DNA from: Symbiodinium natans
Lineage: Eukaryota > Sar > Dinophyceae > Suessiales > Symbiodiniaceae
Length of the DNA stretch: 48,245 bases
Assembly (NCBI GenBank): GCA_905221605.1
Contig: CAJNDS010000134.1
Location: 170,001-218,245 of the forward strand
Direction of reading: 5' to 3'
Part shown: piece after piece, positions 37,374 through 46,735 of the stretch
How the letters are laid out: each line of letters opens with the position of its first letter
Position numbering within the stretch: position 1 is the first letter of the stretch
Translations under genes and position numbers: made by a program
Notes under the pieces: model-generated
The model's input: only the letters and a program-made list of their open reading frames with translations
Databases searched by the model: none
Told to the model about the DNA's origin: nothing

Positions 37374-38360
37374 TGAAGTCGACCAGCACTGGACTTGCAC
37401 TAAGCCAATGCAATCACAGCCCGGTCACGCTGTTTTACGACTTCGTGAGTCCAAGCACTTGTGCAGCTACGCCTGAGTGCGTCCGGTCGGACCGCACAGC
37501 AACCTAGGAGCTACTGTACGACTCTACCGTGCTCAAAGGCACAAGCTCGGTACTTGAGCCAAAATATTGGCATTGATACGAATTGCAAATCTACACATGC
37601 AAAGGAAAACTACAGTACTGGTTCTGGCAGCTCTGCACATGGAACGTGCGTGCTTAGACCTGCTCACATTCGCCCCTCAGCCGAGGCTTCCAGCTCATCT
37701 CGAGCTCGGAGTGCAGCAGGCACTCGCGCTGAACACAGAAAGGGAAGGGCGAGGGTGTCGCGTGCGACCATGGTGGTCCGCACATCATGAGCATTGGCAT
37801 GCGGCAGGGACGCTAGCCCGCACCACCACAACGAACGCACGACGACAGCAACCCTCAGCAGCCCTTAACCACCCTTTCCCAGGAGGTCCTCACCCTTTTG
37901 CTGGTGGGCGAGGCTCTTGAATCCTCGAGCTGGTCTCTAGCCGCCAGTACGCAGACTAGGGTACAAACTATGGTACACTGTACACTTCCGGTCCTAAGCT
38001 ACGGCTACGGCTACTCACCTATCTGGAACTACCCTACGGGCTACCGGACTCAGCGAGAGCCGCGCACATGGCTTGTGCCGCAGGCAATGCAGCTCACACG
38101 CGCTTCGGCGAGCGCATTGCCGCGACCAGGACACGGTCCGCAGCACCTGCAAAAGAGCACCCTCAGCACGAGGGGCCACAGGCAGGGCGGAGGAGAAAGG
38201 TGCGGGGAATGCAAAATGGGCAGGTTTCCAACCTGCCGCGGCTTTTCGCCCGCAGTCAAGCAAAAGAAAATGCAAAAGGTTGGCGAAGCAACGTGCCGTG
38301 CTGCAACGCCTGCTCTGATAATGCGTGGATGCATACCACGCCGCGCCGACTGGCCGCAGC
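37374..38360 (-). other. 3' non-coding part of the retroelement
   Basis: Open frames on both strands overlap one another, as expected of GC-rich non-coding DNA, and none has a recognisable motif. A small palindrome (GTACACTGTAC) occurs near 37972. Probably 3' untranslated or a decayed LTR. Confidence 0.4.
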
Positions 38361-40262
38361 CTACTCGATACCCTGTGGAGCAGTGTTGGGGGCACGAGTG
38401 GCGATGCCAGCAACGTTGGAGCTACTGGCTCGCTCCAACTGAGGGCGCCTTGCGACCGCCTCATCGAGGGAGAATGCCTCAGCCGACACCCTCTGGAAAT
38501 CCTCGATGTAGGACTGCGCGACCGGGTGCGTCTTGGGGACCTCAAGCCTAAGCCCTGCCTCCGCATTGGCTTTGCTGCTTGTGGTAAAATTGAGGCTCCC
38601 AATCAGCACCACCGCGCCATCAGGCCGCAGTAGGCAAAGGGCCTTGGCATGGTGAAGCCCTTGGATACCGGTACCTACTTTAGCCCCGCGGCCGTCGCGA
38701 GCATAGGCGTCGCGCACGGATGTGCCGCAACCCACCTTCACCTCGGCGCCTGCAGCCGCCAAGCGTTTCAACGCTTGCCACTGCAGTTTGGTGCGGTGGC
38801 ATTGTCCCATGTCGGCGACAATCCGAACGCCTGCGCCCTTGCTAAGCGACGCTTCGATTGCCTCGATGCAGGATGGGCAATCTAAGCTGTACGCCCGGAT
38901 GTAGATCACATCCTCTGCTGCTCCAGACCCAAGCAGCGTTTGGGCGGCCTGAACGTATGGCCCGCCCGCAAGGAATTCCGCTTCTTTGACTGGAGAACTC
39001 CTAGCGGGGACTGGGCCCTTGTTCCTCCGGCTGGGTGTGCGCGCCACAGTGGCAGTGGCGGCACGTTGCACGAAGCCGGACTGTGCGTGGGCTGCGCTCG
39101 CTCCATCTGCTGGGGCCGCGGCCAGGTCACGACCCGCGAGCCCCTGAAAGCAGGAGAGCCCGCGGCTCTTGGCCGCAAGTTGGGAGAAACATCCTTCACT
39201 GTTCCCCAAACCCAACACAACCTTACCCTTAGCTAGGGCTTCGGAGGCGGTACTCCGAATGGAGTCTGTGAGCGCAGGACCCGCGCCTCGCTGGGCCGCG
39301 TGCAAAAACCCTAGGGATCGAGCGGTGTCCATTGCGGCATCGCAATGCCCGCAACGTCCCTCTGCTAGGTAAGCACGACAGCCACAGGCAGCTGTCTCCT
39401 CCTTGAGGTGCACCCAAACTTTATGGGTCACCCCTTTCTTAGTGCTCGCGACCTCAAACGTCGCTTCAGAGCCAAGGAGTTGAGACAGCCGCGCCTCAGG
39501 GGCCGCGGTGTTGCCATGTCGCAGATGCGCAATGCGATTGGCAACGGCACGACTCACGTACCACAGAACAGCGCTGCACAAGATCACTACTACCAGAGTG
39601 ATGGCTGTTCCGGCGACCCACACGGTCCGCCTGGCCCCATGACCGATTTCCTCGACAACGTCGGCCGAAATTGTTGCAACCGCGTGCATGGAGTCCTCGA
39701 CAACATGCACAGCCCCGCGGTGCAACTGCAAGGCAATCGGCGCCGACGCTGCAGCCGCCAGGCCCCACCAGCCGTTGATGTTCCCGTTGAGGGCGTGCAT
39801 CAACCGATTGAGGAGCCCGCGACCCAGGAAAAAGGGGGTCCGCGGCGGAAGCGGAACACTTGGCGGCGGCCGGGCCGACCCGCACGGGAAGGCTGGGACC
39901 CAGCTTGTGCTTGGGCGGGGTTGGAGCGCGGCAACTATGCCCGCGGCGTAAGCGCCCCAGGCGTACCTGCCCCCTCCCCTTGGGCTTGCCCTTGGCATCG
40001 GACTTGCCTCTGCCCTTCGGCTTGCCCTGGCCCTTGCCACGGGCATCTGCCCAAGCACTCCAAGGGTCGCGGCCCTTGCCGTACGTCGCTTCTTCGCGAC
40101 GTCGCTTACCGCCCCGATATCTCCATTGGCGGCTCTGGCTTGCGAATCGAGCCCGCCAATGAGGGATCGCGCCGCTGACCCTCGTACCACGCCGTACGAA
40201 GGGATCCCGTGACTCGGAACTCCGAAATGTTCGCCGCGTCCCTTGCCTCGACCGCAAGCTGC
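38361..40262 (-). CDS. Retroelement third frame: membrane segment, SWIM finger, PLD-like nuclease
   Basis: Open from a TGA at about 40263-40265 to a stop at 38361. It overlaps the pol end by about 157 bp in the -1 frame, so it may be made by frameshift; the first in-frame ATG is well inside. Numbering from the GTG at 40190: a hydrophobic segment at 189-215; a SWIM finger C269-x-C271 ... C280-x-H282; and a phospholipase D-like domain at about 428-555, starting IYIRAYSLDCPSCIEAI, with H514-x-K516, D524 and GSLN 531-534. The K-to-D spacing is three residues longer than the classic HKD motif. Single-HKD proteins of this kind (bacterial Nuc, Zucchini/PLD6) are nucleases or lipid hydrolases, usually dimeric. 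SWIM fingers bind DNA or protein and occur in some transposases. The position, where integrase C-terminus or env would lie, suggests a role in integration or membrane targeting. That role is inference. Confidence 0.65.
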   Translation of the reverse strand, partial: AACGRGKGRGEHFGVPSHGIPSYGVVRGSAARSLIGGLDSQARAANGDIGAVSDVAKKRRTARAATLGVLGQMPVARARASRRAEASPMPRASPRGGGRYAWGAYAAGIVAALQPRPSTSWVPAFPCGSARPPPSVPLPPRTPFFLGRGLLNRLMHALNGNINGWWGLAAAASAPIALQLHRGAVHVVEDSMHAVATISADVVEEIGHGARRTVWVAGTAITLVVVILCSAVLWYVSRAVANRIAHLRHGNTAAPEARLSQLLGSEATFEVASTKKGVTHKVWVHLKEETAACGCRAYLAEGRCGHCDAAMDTARSLGFLHAAQRGAGPALTDSIRSTASEALAKGKVVLGLGNSEGCFSQLAAKSRGLSCFQGLAGRDLAAAPADGASAAHAQSGFVQRAATATVARTPSRRNKGPVPARSSPVKEAEFLAGGPYVQAAQTLLGSGAAEDVIYIRAYSLDCPSCIEAIEASLSKGAGVRIVADMGQCHRTKLQWQALKRLAAAGAEVKVGCGTSVRDAYARDGRGAKVGTGIQGLHHAKALCLLRPDGAVVLIGSLNFTTSSKANAEAGLRLEVPKTHPVAQSYIEDFQRVSAEAFSLDEAVARRPQLERASSSNVAGIATRAPNTAPQGIE

Positions 40263-43200
40263 TCACGACGATTTTCGTCCTCCTCCGCGATCAGGCTCAA
40301 AGACGGAACGCCGCCCTTAAACTCGACCTTGACCTTGGTTGAGGAATGGTCCCAAATGCACAGGATGGGGCTAGGGCTAACGAGCTCTAGAACCACTGCA
40401 GGGCCCTTGTGCTCTTCACCCATAAACGCCAAAACTCTACCCTTCAGCTTGCACTCATTGGCATTCTTCCCGCGACTGATAGCGCCCGCGGTCCAATGCC
40501 CTTCTACGCCCTCGTTGGACGAAGAGAATTGAGCAAGGACCCTTGACGCCTGCAGGGTAGACCTGCGGGGATCCGAAGCTGCTTCTCCGGTTGCCCGCCA
40601 GCCAATGACCTGAGTAACCCTACCCACAAGGGCTATCAGCTTGCCGAAAGAGGGGTCTAAGGCAACCTCTTTACCATTAGACCTCCAGAGCACTTCACAC
40701 TGCTCATTCACGACATGTCTGTGGCCGTGCCAGTTCACCACTGACGACCAATGCACGACGATGTCGCCCTGAACCACATTCAGGGGCGAGCAGTTGTGCC
40801 CCGCCACCACAGCACCATCTTCTCTAACCACCCATGTGGTCCAGTAAGGCTTCACATCGCCCCACTTGGAAAGATCCTTGTGCTGGGAGCCGAGGCTGAG
40901 CTTCATGGAATGGCTCTTCTTCCATATCTTCCCACTCAGCATGCCATATGCAGTGGGAACTGGAGCATCTTTGGGCGTAGTCCTAAACCCTACCGCCCAT
41001 TGCTGGATGGTTGAGGACCTAACCCTAACCAAACCTCCTGTCCTATCCAAAGTTGCAAGGACGGAGTTGACCTCTAGGCCCACCTCATGGGCCTCAAGGT
41101 CGCCCTCAAGCGGAGGTTCGGGCTCCTCCCGCTCGGCTATCTCTACCGAGGTATCGACTGCCTCTTTCTCGATGCAGGCGGGGCAGCGAGAAAACAGGTA
41201 GGTCCGCTTGCCGCAGATGCACAGACCCTCATGGTCCCAGAGGGGTCGTGACGGTTCGTCCAGCATCCCTCTAATGCTGGCATCATCAATGGAACGAACC
41301 GCGTCCAGCCTCAAGGACCGCAGAACCTCCGCCCCCAATGCCTGCTTCCCTACGATCCCAAAACCTCGCAGGGGAGGCTCCGGAAAATCCTTCTTGAGTT
41401 CCGGACAAGCCTCGGCCACTTCCAAGTGGCCTTGCTGCGTGCGCCAAAGGCGTGGCCGCACCGCCCAGATAGCCTTGATGCCTGCCCAAGCCTCTCCTAC
41501 AGCCCTGGCTTCCTTGCGCTGCAGGTTCCTTGCTTGGAGCGTGAGCTCAACAACCAAAGGCCACCTAAGGACGGCTGTGACAAGCCCGCCTTGCCCTAGT
41601 CCTACGAGGAACTGCGGACGAAACCCCGAAGCTTCCCTAAGAACCTTGGCACACGAAGTAAGCAAGTCGACCCTGATCCGCTTGATCTTCTTGGTCCCTG
41701 CGAGCCTGCCGGCCCCGCAATCAAAATGCGAGGCAAGCCCGTCGGTATCCTCAAACGGACCCCAACAACCCCTGACAGCCACAGAAACTCCAGGGAGGCT
41801 CGCTTGAAAAACGCGCCTGATTTCAGTCAGCTCTGCGTCCTGCTCTTTCCAACGCGCGTAGTCAAAGACAACCATGACGCGCACCGGAAGGGCTGCGACG
41901 ACGCACATCGGCACAGCCGCGGCCTGGACACGGCCCGCAGGCTCTGGGACGGCGTCGTTGCCGACCGCCCAGGGCACGGGTCCGTCACCCTCAGTACCCT
42001 CTCCGAGGTACTGGTCCAGGTCGAAACCTCGGAGTTGGCCCGAAAGGCCCTCGAGATCTTTCGTCCTCGCCGCAAGGAGCGCATCCCGATCTTTGGGATT
42101 GCGGCTAAAACTGTCACCCAGCGTCGCTGAGCGACCGCTAAGGCTCCTTATTTCGGACCCATCCATAAGGATTTCCGCAACCCACCGGACGAGTTTCGGA
42201 TCCATTCCGATGTCCGACGTTTGCGCTCGGGTAAGGTTGGCATGATCTGTCCAACACAGAGTCCGAATAGAGCCAAACATGCGGCGTGTCGCCCGCTTTA
42301 CCTCGAGCTGGGCAAACGCCTCCTGTATCAAGGGCGGCCAGTTTTGCTGCGCGGGGGTCAAGCTCTTTGAGTGCGTCATAAGCACTTTGAGCTGACTCAA
42401 GTCACGCGTCATCTGCACGACGCTGCCCCCTACCGCGATGCCCGACGCATCCGCGATCTGCTCAAGGGGACACGACCCATCCGCAGCAGAGGCCTCATCG
42501 AAGGTAGCCAAATTGATGCGGTTCTGCATCATGCGCTTAATCGCTTTAAAGGCTTTGCAACCCTCGGTGGCGGCTGAGCCCAGCCCGCCTTCAGGAAAGA
42601 CGGCGCCTGGCTTCTGCCACTGCCCTAAAATCTTGGCTGCGTGCCCATACTCAACAGGCAGGTAGCCGCGCAACCAATTTGCGCAACCCAAAAATTGCTG
42701 AATGTGAAGCTTCTCCCAGAGCGGGGGAAAGTCAATCACCGCCTGACAACGCTCTTCGTCAGGCGAACTCCCGTCCCGCCCAATGTTGTGTCCTAGGAGC
42801 TTACCTTTGGAGACACAAACTTCGGCCTTACTGATCCCAAACGAGAACCCAAACAAGATTGACTTATCTAGGAAACCCTCTAAGGAAACGAGGTGGTCGA
42901 GGAGGTGCGGGCACGCCTTAGGGTGCCGGGCGCGCATATCTGCCGCGAGCTGCTCATAATAATAGTCCGTTGGAGGCTCCTCGATCATCTTATCGATGTC
43001 CCAGCTCTCCACGATATGATAGCTCGGGCAGCGCGCCGTGTCGACCGCGTCTGCTGGGCGCACAGCATCACTTGCGCCTCTTTCAGCCGTGGCCGATCCC
43101 TCACGCCAGCCAGCCCAGCGTGGCCCCTTGCGCGTCCTAAAGACCGCGAGGCGTTCGGTGACGGGAACCTCATCGCTGCACGCAACGCTTTCCGCCACAC

Positions 43201-44344
43201 GCAAATCCCTCGTGTCCCAAAGACGCCACGCCTCACCTGCGCGCTGAAGCAAGCACGTTTCGTAAGGCGCCTTCTCGACCGCCACGGTCCCAAGGTCCTT
43301 CTGCGCAGGGCGCCTACCCCACACAGACGCGTAACCACCTGGCGCCTCCCACCAGCTGTCGACGCTTGGAAGGTGGTCCAAGCAAGTAAGCACTCCAGGC
43401 TCCTCAACAGGGCGCCCAACCGGGCCGCTCCCGCCCCACACCGAAGCGAGAACAGTCACCGCAGCAAGGACCGATAGCACACCGATCCTGGCGCCGGTAC
43501 GCAGCCGCCCAAAGGACCGCGCACACGAGGAACAACCTTGGAAGCTTCTTGCCGCGGCCCTGGACGCGGACCCGCAAGCAAAGCACGGGTCATGGTCAAC
43601 CGAAGCAACGGCGACCCCACAATCCGCACATGCCTGCGGAGACGGCTCTGACTCGAACACCGTCTCAATCGCGCCACAACCACAAGCCGCAGTGCTGACG
43701 AGGCCGGAACGCACTTCCGCAACAACCTCGCCTGGCTGGAGAGAGTGATCACACTCTTGGGCTGCAAGCAAAACAAACCCTTTACCCTCTCCTGTGGGCC
43801 AGAGACCTGGCACAGCCTCAACCCCACACTCAACCGGAAGCACAACCTCGGACAGGGATCCCTCTGCGGAGACTCCTGACTCCCGCACGACTGGCACCAG
43901 CACCCCATCACCTGGCGAGAGCTCGAGCGGCTCTTCCCCGTCATAGCGGAGAAGCTCACGACTTCCGCCCCCAGGCTCGATGCATGACGCGTCGTCCAGG
44001 CTTGACAACCGCGCTTCAAAGGCATAGGCCCTGTCCTTCCGAGTCCTACTGTGATCCTCACATCTGGGCATCCTGATTCCCAGCGTGTCGAGGACATGAA
44101 AGTCGGGACCCGGCCTGAATCCCAAGCCCATCCTTCCGGCGCAGTCCAGCGCTCTGCCGCCAAGGATAAGTCCGTGCCAATCGGACGTGCCTCTGGCTGC
44201 GATTTTACACCGCACAAAAATCTCGGTGTTGGGGCGACAATCGTCCGCCGTCTTGCCTTCCAGCAGCGTGACGCGCAAGACTGCTGCCCCTTTCAAAGGA
44301 ACTGGGGCCCCCGATGCGATTCCATGCACATATTCGGGGTGGAC
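40106..44344 (-). CDS. pol: pol-like frame: RT thumb and RNase H, no RT palm or integrase seen
   Basis: About 1,410 codons in the same frame as the protease, from which one TGA (44345-44347) separates it. Numbering from the GTG at 44329: 50-90 looks like the end of a retropepsin; a Cys cluster (C216, C218, C234, C237, C249, C252, C266, C269) and a hydrophobic helix (281-298) follow. Then come an RT thumb/connection (about 476-570: HLLDHL ... LLGHNIG ... QFLGCANWLRGYLP) and an RNase H domain (about 605-745) with D627, E670 and D695 (ADAS, QEAF, WTDH). C-terminal are an unassigned domain (about 815-1010, with VGLGQGG) and a C-x-C ... C-x2-C knuckle (C1037, C1039, C1049, C1052). The YxDD palm motif and D,D-35-E integrase core are not found, so autonomous mobility is doubtful despite the long open frame. 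Confidence 0.7.
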   Translation of the reverse strand, partial: VHPEYVHGIASGAPVPLKGAAVLRVTLLEGKTADDCRPNTEIFVRCKIAARGTSDWHGLILGGRALDCAGRMGLGFRPGPDFHVLDTLGIRMPRCEDHSRTRKDRAYAFEARLSSLDDASCIEPGGGSRELLRYDGEEPLELSPGDGVLVPVVRESGVSAEGSLSEVVLPVECGVEAVPGLWPTGEGKGFVLLAAQECDHSLQPGEVVAEVRSGLVSTAACGCGAIETVFESEPSPQACADCGVAVASVDHDPCFACGSASRAAARSFQGCSSCARSFGRLRTGARIGVLSVLAAVTVLASVWGGSGPVGRPVEEPGVLTCLDHLPSVDSWWEAPGGYASVWGRRPAQKDLGTVAVEKAPYETCLLQRAGEAWRLWDTRDLRVAESVACSDEVPVTERLAVFRTRKGPRWAGWREGSATAERGASDAVRPADAVDTARCPSYHIVESWDIDKMIEEPPTDYYYEQLAADMRARHPKACPHLLDHLVSLEGFLDKSILFGFSFGISKAEVCVSKGKLLGHNIGRDGSSPDEERCQAVIDFPPLWEKLHIQQFLGCANWLRGYLPVEYGHAAKILGQWQKPGAVFPEGGLGSAATEGCKAFKAIKRMMQNRINLATFDEASAADGSCPLEQIADASGIAVGGSVVQMTRDLSQLKVLMTHSKSLTPAQQNWPPLIQEAFAQLEVKRATRRMFGSIRTLCWTDHANLTRAQTSDIGMDPKLVRWVAEILMDGSEIRSLSGRSATLGDSFSRNPKDRDALLAARTKDLEGLSGQLRGFDLDQYLGEGTEGDGPVPWAVGNDAVPEPAGRVQAAAVPMCVVAALPVRVMVVFDYARWKEQDAELTEIRRVFQASLPGVSVAVRGCWGPFEDTDGLASHFDCGAGRLAGTKKIKRIRVDLLTSCAKVLREASGFRPQFLVGLGQGGLVTAVLRWPLVVELTLQARNLQRKEARAVGEAWAGIKAIWAVRPRLWRTQQGHLEVAEACPELKKDFPEPPLRGFGIVGKQALGAEVLRSLRLDAVRSIDDASIRGMLDEPSRPLWDHEGLCICGKRTYLFSRCPACIEKEAVDTSVEIAEREEPEPPLEGDLEAHEVGLEVNSVLATLDRTGGLVRVRSSTIQQWAVGFRTTPKDAPVPTAYGMLSGKIWKKSHSMKLSLGSQHKDLSKWGDVKPYWTTWVVREDGAVVAGHNCSPLNVVQGDIVVHWSSVVNWHGHRHVVNEQCEVLWRSNGKEVALDPSFGKLIALVGRVTQVIGWRATGEAASDPRRSTLQASRVLAQFSSSNEGVEGHWTAGAISRGKNANECKLKGRVLAFMGEEHKGPAVVLELVSPSPILCIWDHSSTKVKVEFKGGVPSLSLIAEEDENRREQLAVEARDAANISEFRVTGSLRTAWYEGQRRDPSLAGSIRKPEPPMEISGR

Positions 44345-44347
44345 TCA
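44345..44347 (-). other. In-frame TGA between protease and pol
   Basis: The protease frame reads VVRLEK, then TGA, then continues open for 1,410 codons in the same frame. Either a single disabling substitution or a readthrough stop. Confidence 0.85.
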
Positions 44348-44830
44348 CTTCTCAAGTCTCACGACCGGAAAGCCAGGATCCTCAGTGCCGATCCCAAGCT
44401 CTGCAGCCCGGTTCATCATGCCTACCACGAGTTCCTCAGTCACGTGGTTTGCGCCGGCGCAACCGTCAAGCATGCACTCGACTTTGCGGTCGAGGACCTG
44501 GACCACCGTTCTGTACTGGTAGCCTCCTGGCTCGTTGTCCGCCAGGTTCCACCAGTCCTTCGGTAGACCGTCCAAGGTGGCGAACTTGTCCCGCCCGCCC
44601 TTGCTTAACGGAAGCGCGTGCTGCTGCACCGCGGCGTGTCCTGCGGCTCCTAGGACGCCTGCCTGGACGCCCGAGCTGCCTATCTGGACACTGAACGCGG
44701 CGAAGGGGTTAGACATGGAAGCACCGGAGGGCGGGGCCCAGTTGGCAGGCAAGGCCGGCGTCCCTCCTGAGGTCGTCAGGTTGTGGACCATGTCGCAGCT
44801 GGCTCCTTTCTTGCACGACCATTCTTGGAG
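44348..44830 (-). CDS. Retropepsin-like protease region
   Basis: Entered from gag by a -1 shift at about 44830. The first residues complete the second CCCH finger of Gag (C, C and H in QEWSCKKGASCDMVHN). A Gly/Ala/Pro/Ser-rich linker follows, then a retropepsin-like core: VVQVLDRKVECMLDGCAGAN, then HVTEELV. The LDGCAGAN segment takes the place of the usual L-D-T/S-G-A motif, with one inserted residue between the Asp and the Ala. Aspartic proteases of this type act as dimers to process Gag-Pol. The frame ends at TGA 44345-44347, but protease-like sequence seems to continue in the next open frame. Protease identity rests on the motif and its position between gag and RNase H. Confidence 0.6.
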
Positions 44831-46485
44831 AAAAAGGGGCAAACAGTGCCTGGTGGCTTTGCCGCGCCTTTGGCCGCAGCCTTAGGCTTTGCGTTGGCTT
44901 TTGCTTTGCCACCTCCCTTCCCTTTGCCTTTACCTTTCGCAGTGGCAAAGGTTTGGTCACCCTTCTTGGCCGCGAGAGCTTTTCTGCGAAGCTCCTTGTC
45001 GTGGCTGTACGGGCAGGCATCCCCTTTCGGGCAATTCCCATGATCGCGAAAGTGGAAGCAGATCTTCTTGTCCGCTCCTTTGCCAGCTCCCTTCGACGTA
45101 GCAGCATACGTCTGGTCCGCGCCAGCTTTGGCCGCGGCAGCTGCTCCTTTCGCAGCAGCCTTCGCAGCGGCCTTGAGACTCTTAATCTCCTTCTGAGCCT
45201 CAGCCAGCGCGACCGCCGGGTCCGCGCTCTGCGAACCGGTGGCCGTGTACACAGAGTGGGAAACAGCCCTGTGCGCTGCTTCTCTCTGCTCGTACTCCAG
45301 AACGACTTTGTGGCTCTCCTCCCAAGTCTGCGGTCCTCGCAACCCGCCATCCTTGGGGTCGCCAGGCCACAACCTTTTGTCGTTCCGGATCTCCTTTTGG
45401 AGATAAGGGGGCATCTTGCGGAGGTATGAGAGATACAACTCTCGAGGGGTCTTCCCGAGACCTACTGCCTCAAGGTCCGCGATCGAGGCCTCAAACAAAG
45501 GCTCGAATTGGTGGCCTGTGAGCTTACCCTTAGCGAGAGAGGCGTGCTCACCATCCACGCGGACTTCTCTTTCCTCCCGCGATTCCCCGAACATCAAGTG
45601 TTTGTTCTTGATGCGGTCATACACCGCCTGTGGATCTGAGAGAACCTCTCCCGATTTCCACGCTGCGCGGTACGCGTTCGTGTACGTCTTCATGCGCGAG
45701 CCGCGGCAGCGCCCGCGTAGCGCTAACAGCTTTTCGCGCGCACTCATACCGCGACAGTTGTTGGCCAGCGCGCAGACGTCCTCGAACTCCTCGTAGAACA
45801 GGACAACGTCTCGCGCGTCCGACTTGTCGTCGGTCAGCGTCGGCCACGTGAGGTCAGTTTTGACCGTAGTTATGGAGCTTTGCCCGCCCCTCTGCGCTAA
45901 CGCTTCTTTCAGCGCCTCAGTTTGGGCGGCGAGTGCGGCGGCGAGATCGCCCGCCGGGTGTTGGGACCCGGTCTGCGAACCTCCGCCGTCTGAACCTCGC
46001 TTCAGGGCTTCTATCTCCATCTCTAGCGCAGCAAGCTTCGCGCGCAAAGGGGAATCGCCGTCCGTCGCGCCCAGGACACGGGCCGCGGAAGGACCACCTG
46101 CAACCTCAGCAGTGTGCAAACCTCCACGGTCCAATCCTACCCCCAACCCACTTGCAGTCGCAGGCTGTGGGAGCCCTGGGGAACGCGGCCCCACGGCTTC
46201 AACTGGCACATCGGACGGGGAGCTCCAAACCTTCTCTTGACTCGAGCTTTCTTTTCCCCCTAACGCGAGGATAAGCTCCCCGATGCATTGGATTTCGCGC
46301 TGAATCTCCTCTGCGTCTTCGGGGTCCTCGCCACCGCGCAAAGCCGCGACCGAGAACCAGGACGAGCTAACCGGCCACGTGTGTCCGCCCGCTTTCGGAA
46401 CCGCCCGCGTGTCGGCATCCGGCCTCGTGCCGTGTTGCCCTGGGCCAACACGGCTCGTTTTCTTTTCGTTTAGAAAATTACACAA
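44776..46485 (-). CDS. gag: Gag protein with CCCH zinc finger
   Basis: Open for 569 codons from just after a TAG (46486-46488). The first codons lack ATG: the first in-frame ATG is codon 156, although codons 50-155 look coding. The true start may be upstream of a truncation, or supplied by splicing. Domains by codon: an acidic/hel­ical N-terminus with a short coiled-coil-like stretch (146-165), a capsid-like region (about 211-372, starting DLTWPTLTDD), an Ala/Lys linker (430-470), a CCCH finger C476-x8-C485-x5-C491-x3-H495, a Gly-Lys-rich basic region (510-545), and the first Cys (C549) of a second finger that is completed only in the -1 frame. Gag packages element RNA in a cytoplasmic particle. 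CCCH fingers replace the usual CCHC knuckles, which is unusual for the class. Confidence 0.8.
   Translation of the reverse strand: MCNFLNEKKTSRVGPGQHGTRPDADTRAVPKAGGHTWPVSSSWFSVAALRGGEDPEDAEEIQREIQCIGELILALGGKESSSQEKVWSSPSDVPVEAVGPRSPGLPQPATASGLGVGLDRGGLHTAEVAGGPSAARVLGATDGDSPLRAKLAALEMEIEALKRGSDGGGSQTGSQHPAGDLAAALAAQTEALKEALAQRGGQSSITTVKTDLTWPTLTDDKSDARDVVLFYEEFEDVCALANNCRGMSAREKLLALRGRCRGSRMKTYTNAYRAAWKSGEVLSDPQAVYDRIKNKHLMFGESREEREVRVDGEHASLAKGKLTGHQFEPLFEASIADLEAVGLGKTPRELYLSYLRKMPPYLQKEIRNDKRLWPGDPKDGGLRGPQTWEESHKVVLEYEQREAAHRAVSHSVYTATGSQSADPAVALAEAQKEIKSLKAAAKAAAKGAAAAAKAGADQTYAATSKGAGKGADKKICFHFRDHGNCPKGDACPYSHDKELRRKALAAKKGDQTFATAKGKGKGKGGGKAKANAKPKAAAKGAAKPPGTVCPFFSKNGRARKEPAATWSTT
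44829..44841 (-). promoter_or_regulatory. Probable -1 frame change site between gag and protease
   Basis: On the minus strand TGC CCC TTT TTC TCC: a C4T5 run at the exact point where the second CCCH finger changes frame. Slipping back one base after TTC gives C-x8-C-x5-C-x3-H spacing identical to the first finger. It is not a canonical X-XXY-YYZ heptamer, so a one-base deletion in the T run is an alternative. Confidence 0.55.
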
Positions 46486-46735
46486 CTAGGCACATATTCA
46501 AAGTGCAGAAAGTACTGTGGATCGAAGCATGATGAAATGTTTTTATTGCCTGTGTATGCTTGTGAAAGAAAACCGCCAACGCTGCACTGCTCATGCAAAT
46601 GTATTGCGTATATATATATATATATACATACATGGGGTGATGTGAGAAGATCTATAAATATCTAAACATCTAAATTATGTACGATAGTTGCTATTTGCAC
46701 AACATCGGCCTCCCCAACTGAAAATCCTTGTAGAT

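Larger units (their letters stand above)
37374..46488 (-). mobile_element. Ty3/gypsy-like retroelement, degenerate or divergent
   Basis: Minus-strand unit of gag, protease, pol and a third frame between a satellite (left) and AT-rich DNA (right). Gene order gag, protease, RT/RNase H places it nearer Ty3/gypsy than Ty1/copia. No LTR pair, primer-binding site or polypurine tract could be recognised between 37374-38360 and 46489-48245. The element may be truncated at its 5' end. Base composition (GC-rich, few telomere repeats) differs sharply from both flanks. Limits are approximate. Confidence 0.75.

Noticed and set aside
37461-38633. Overlapping open frames on both strands at the retroelement 3' end
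   Set aside because: GC-rich shadow frames without motifs; several overlap the PLD-like frame antisense.
41208-41807. Plus-strand frames antisense to pol and gag
   Set aside because: Shadow frames of the minus-strand retroelement genes, without recognisable domains.
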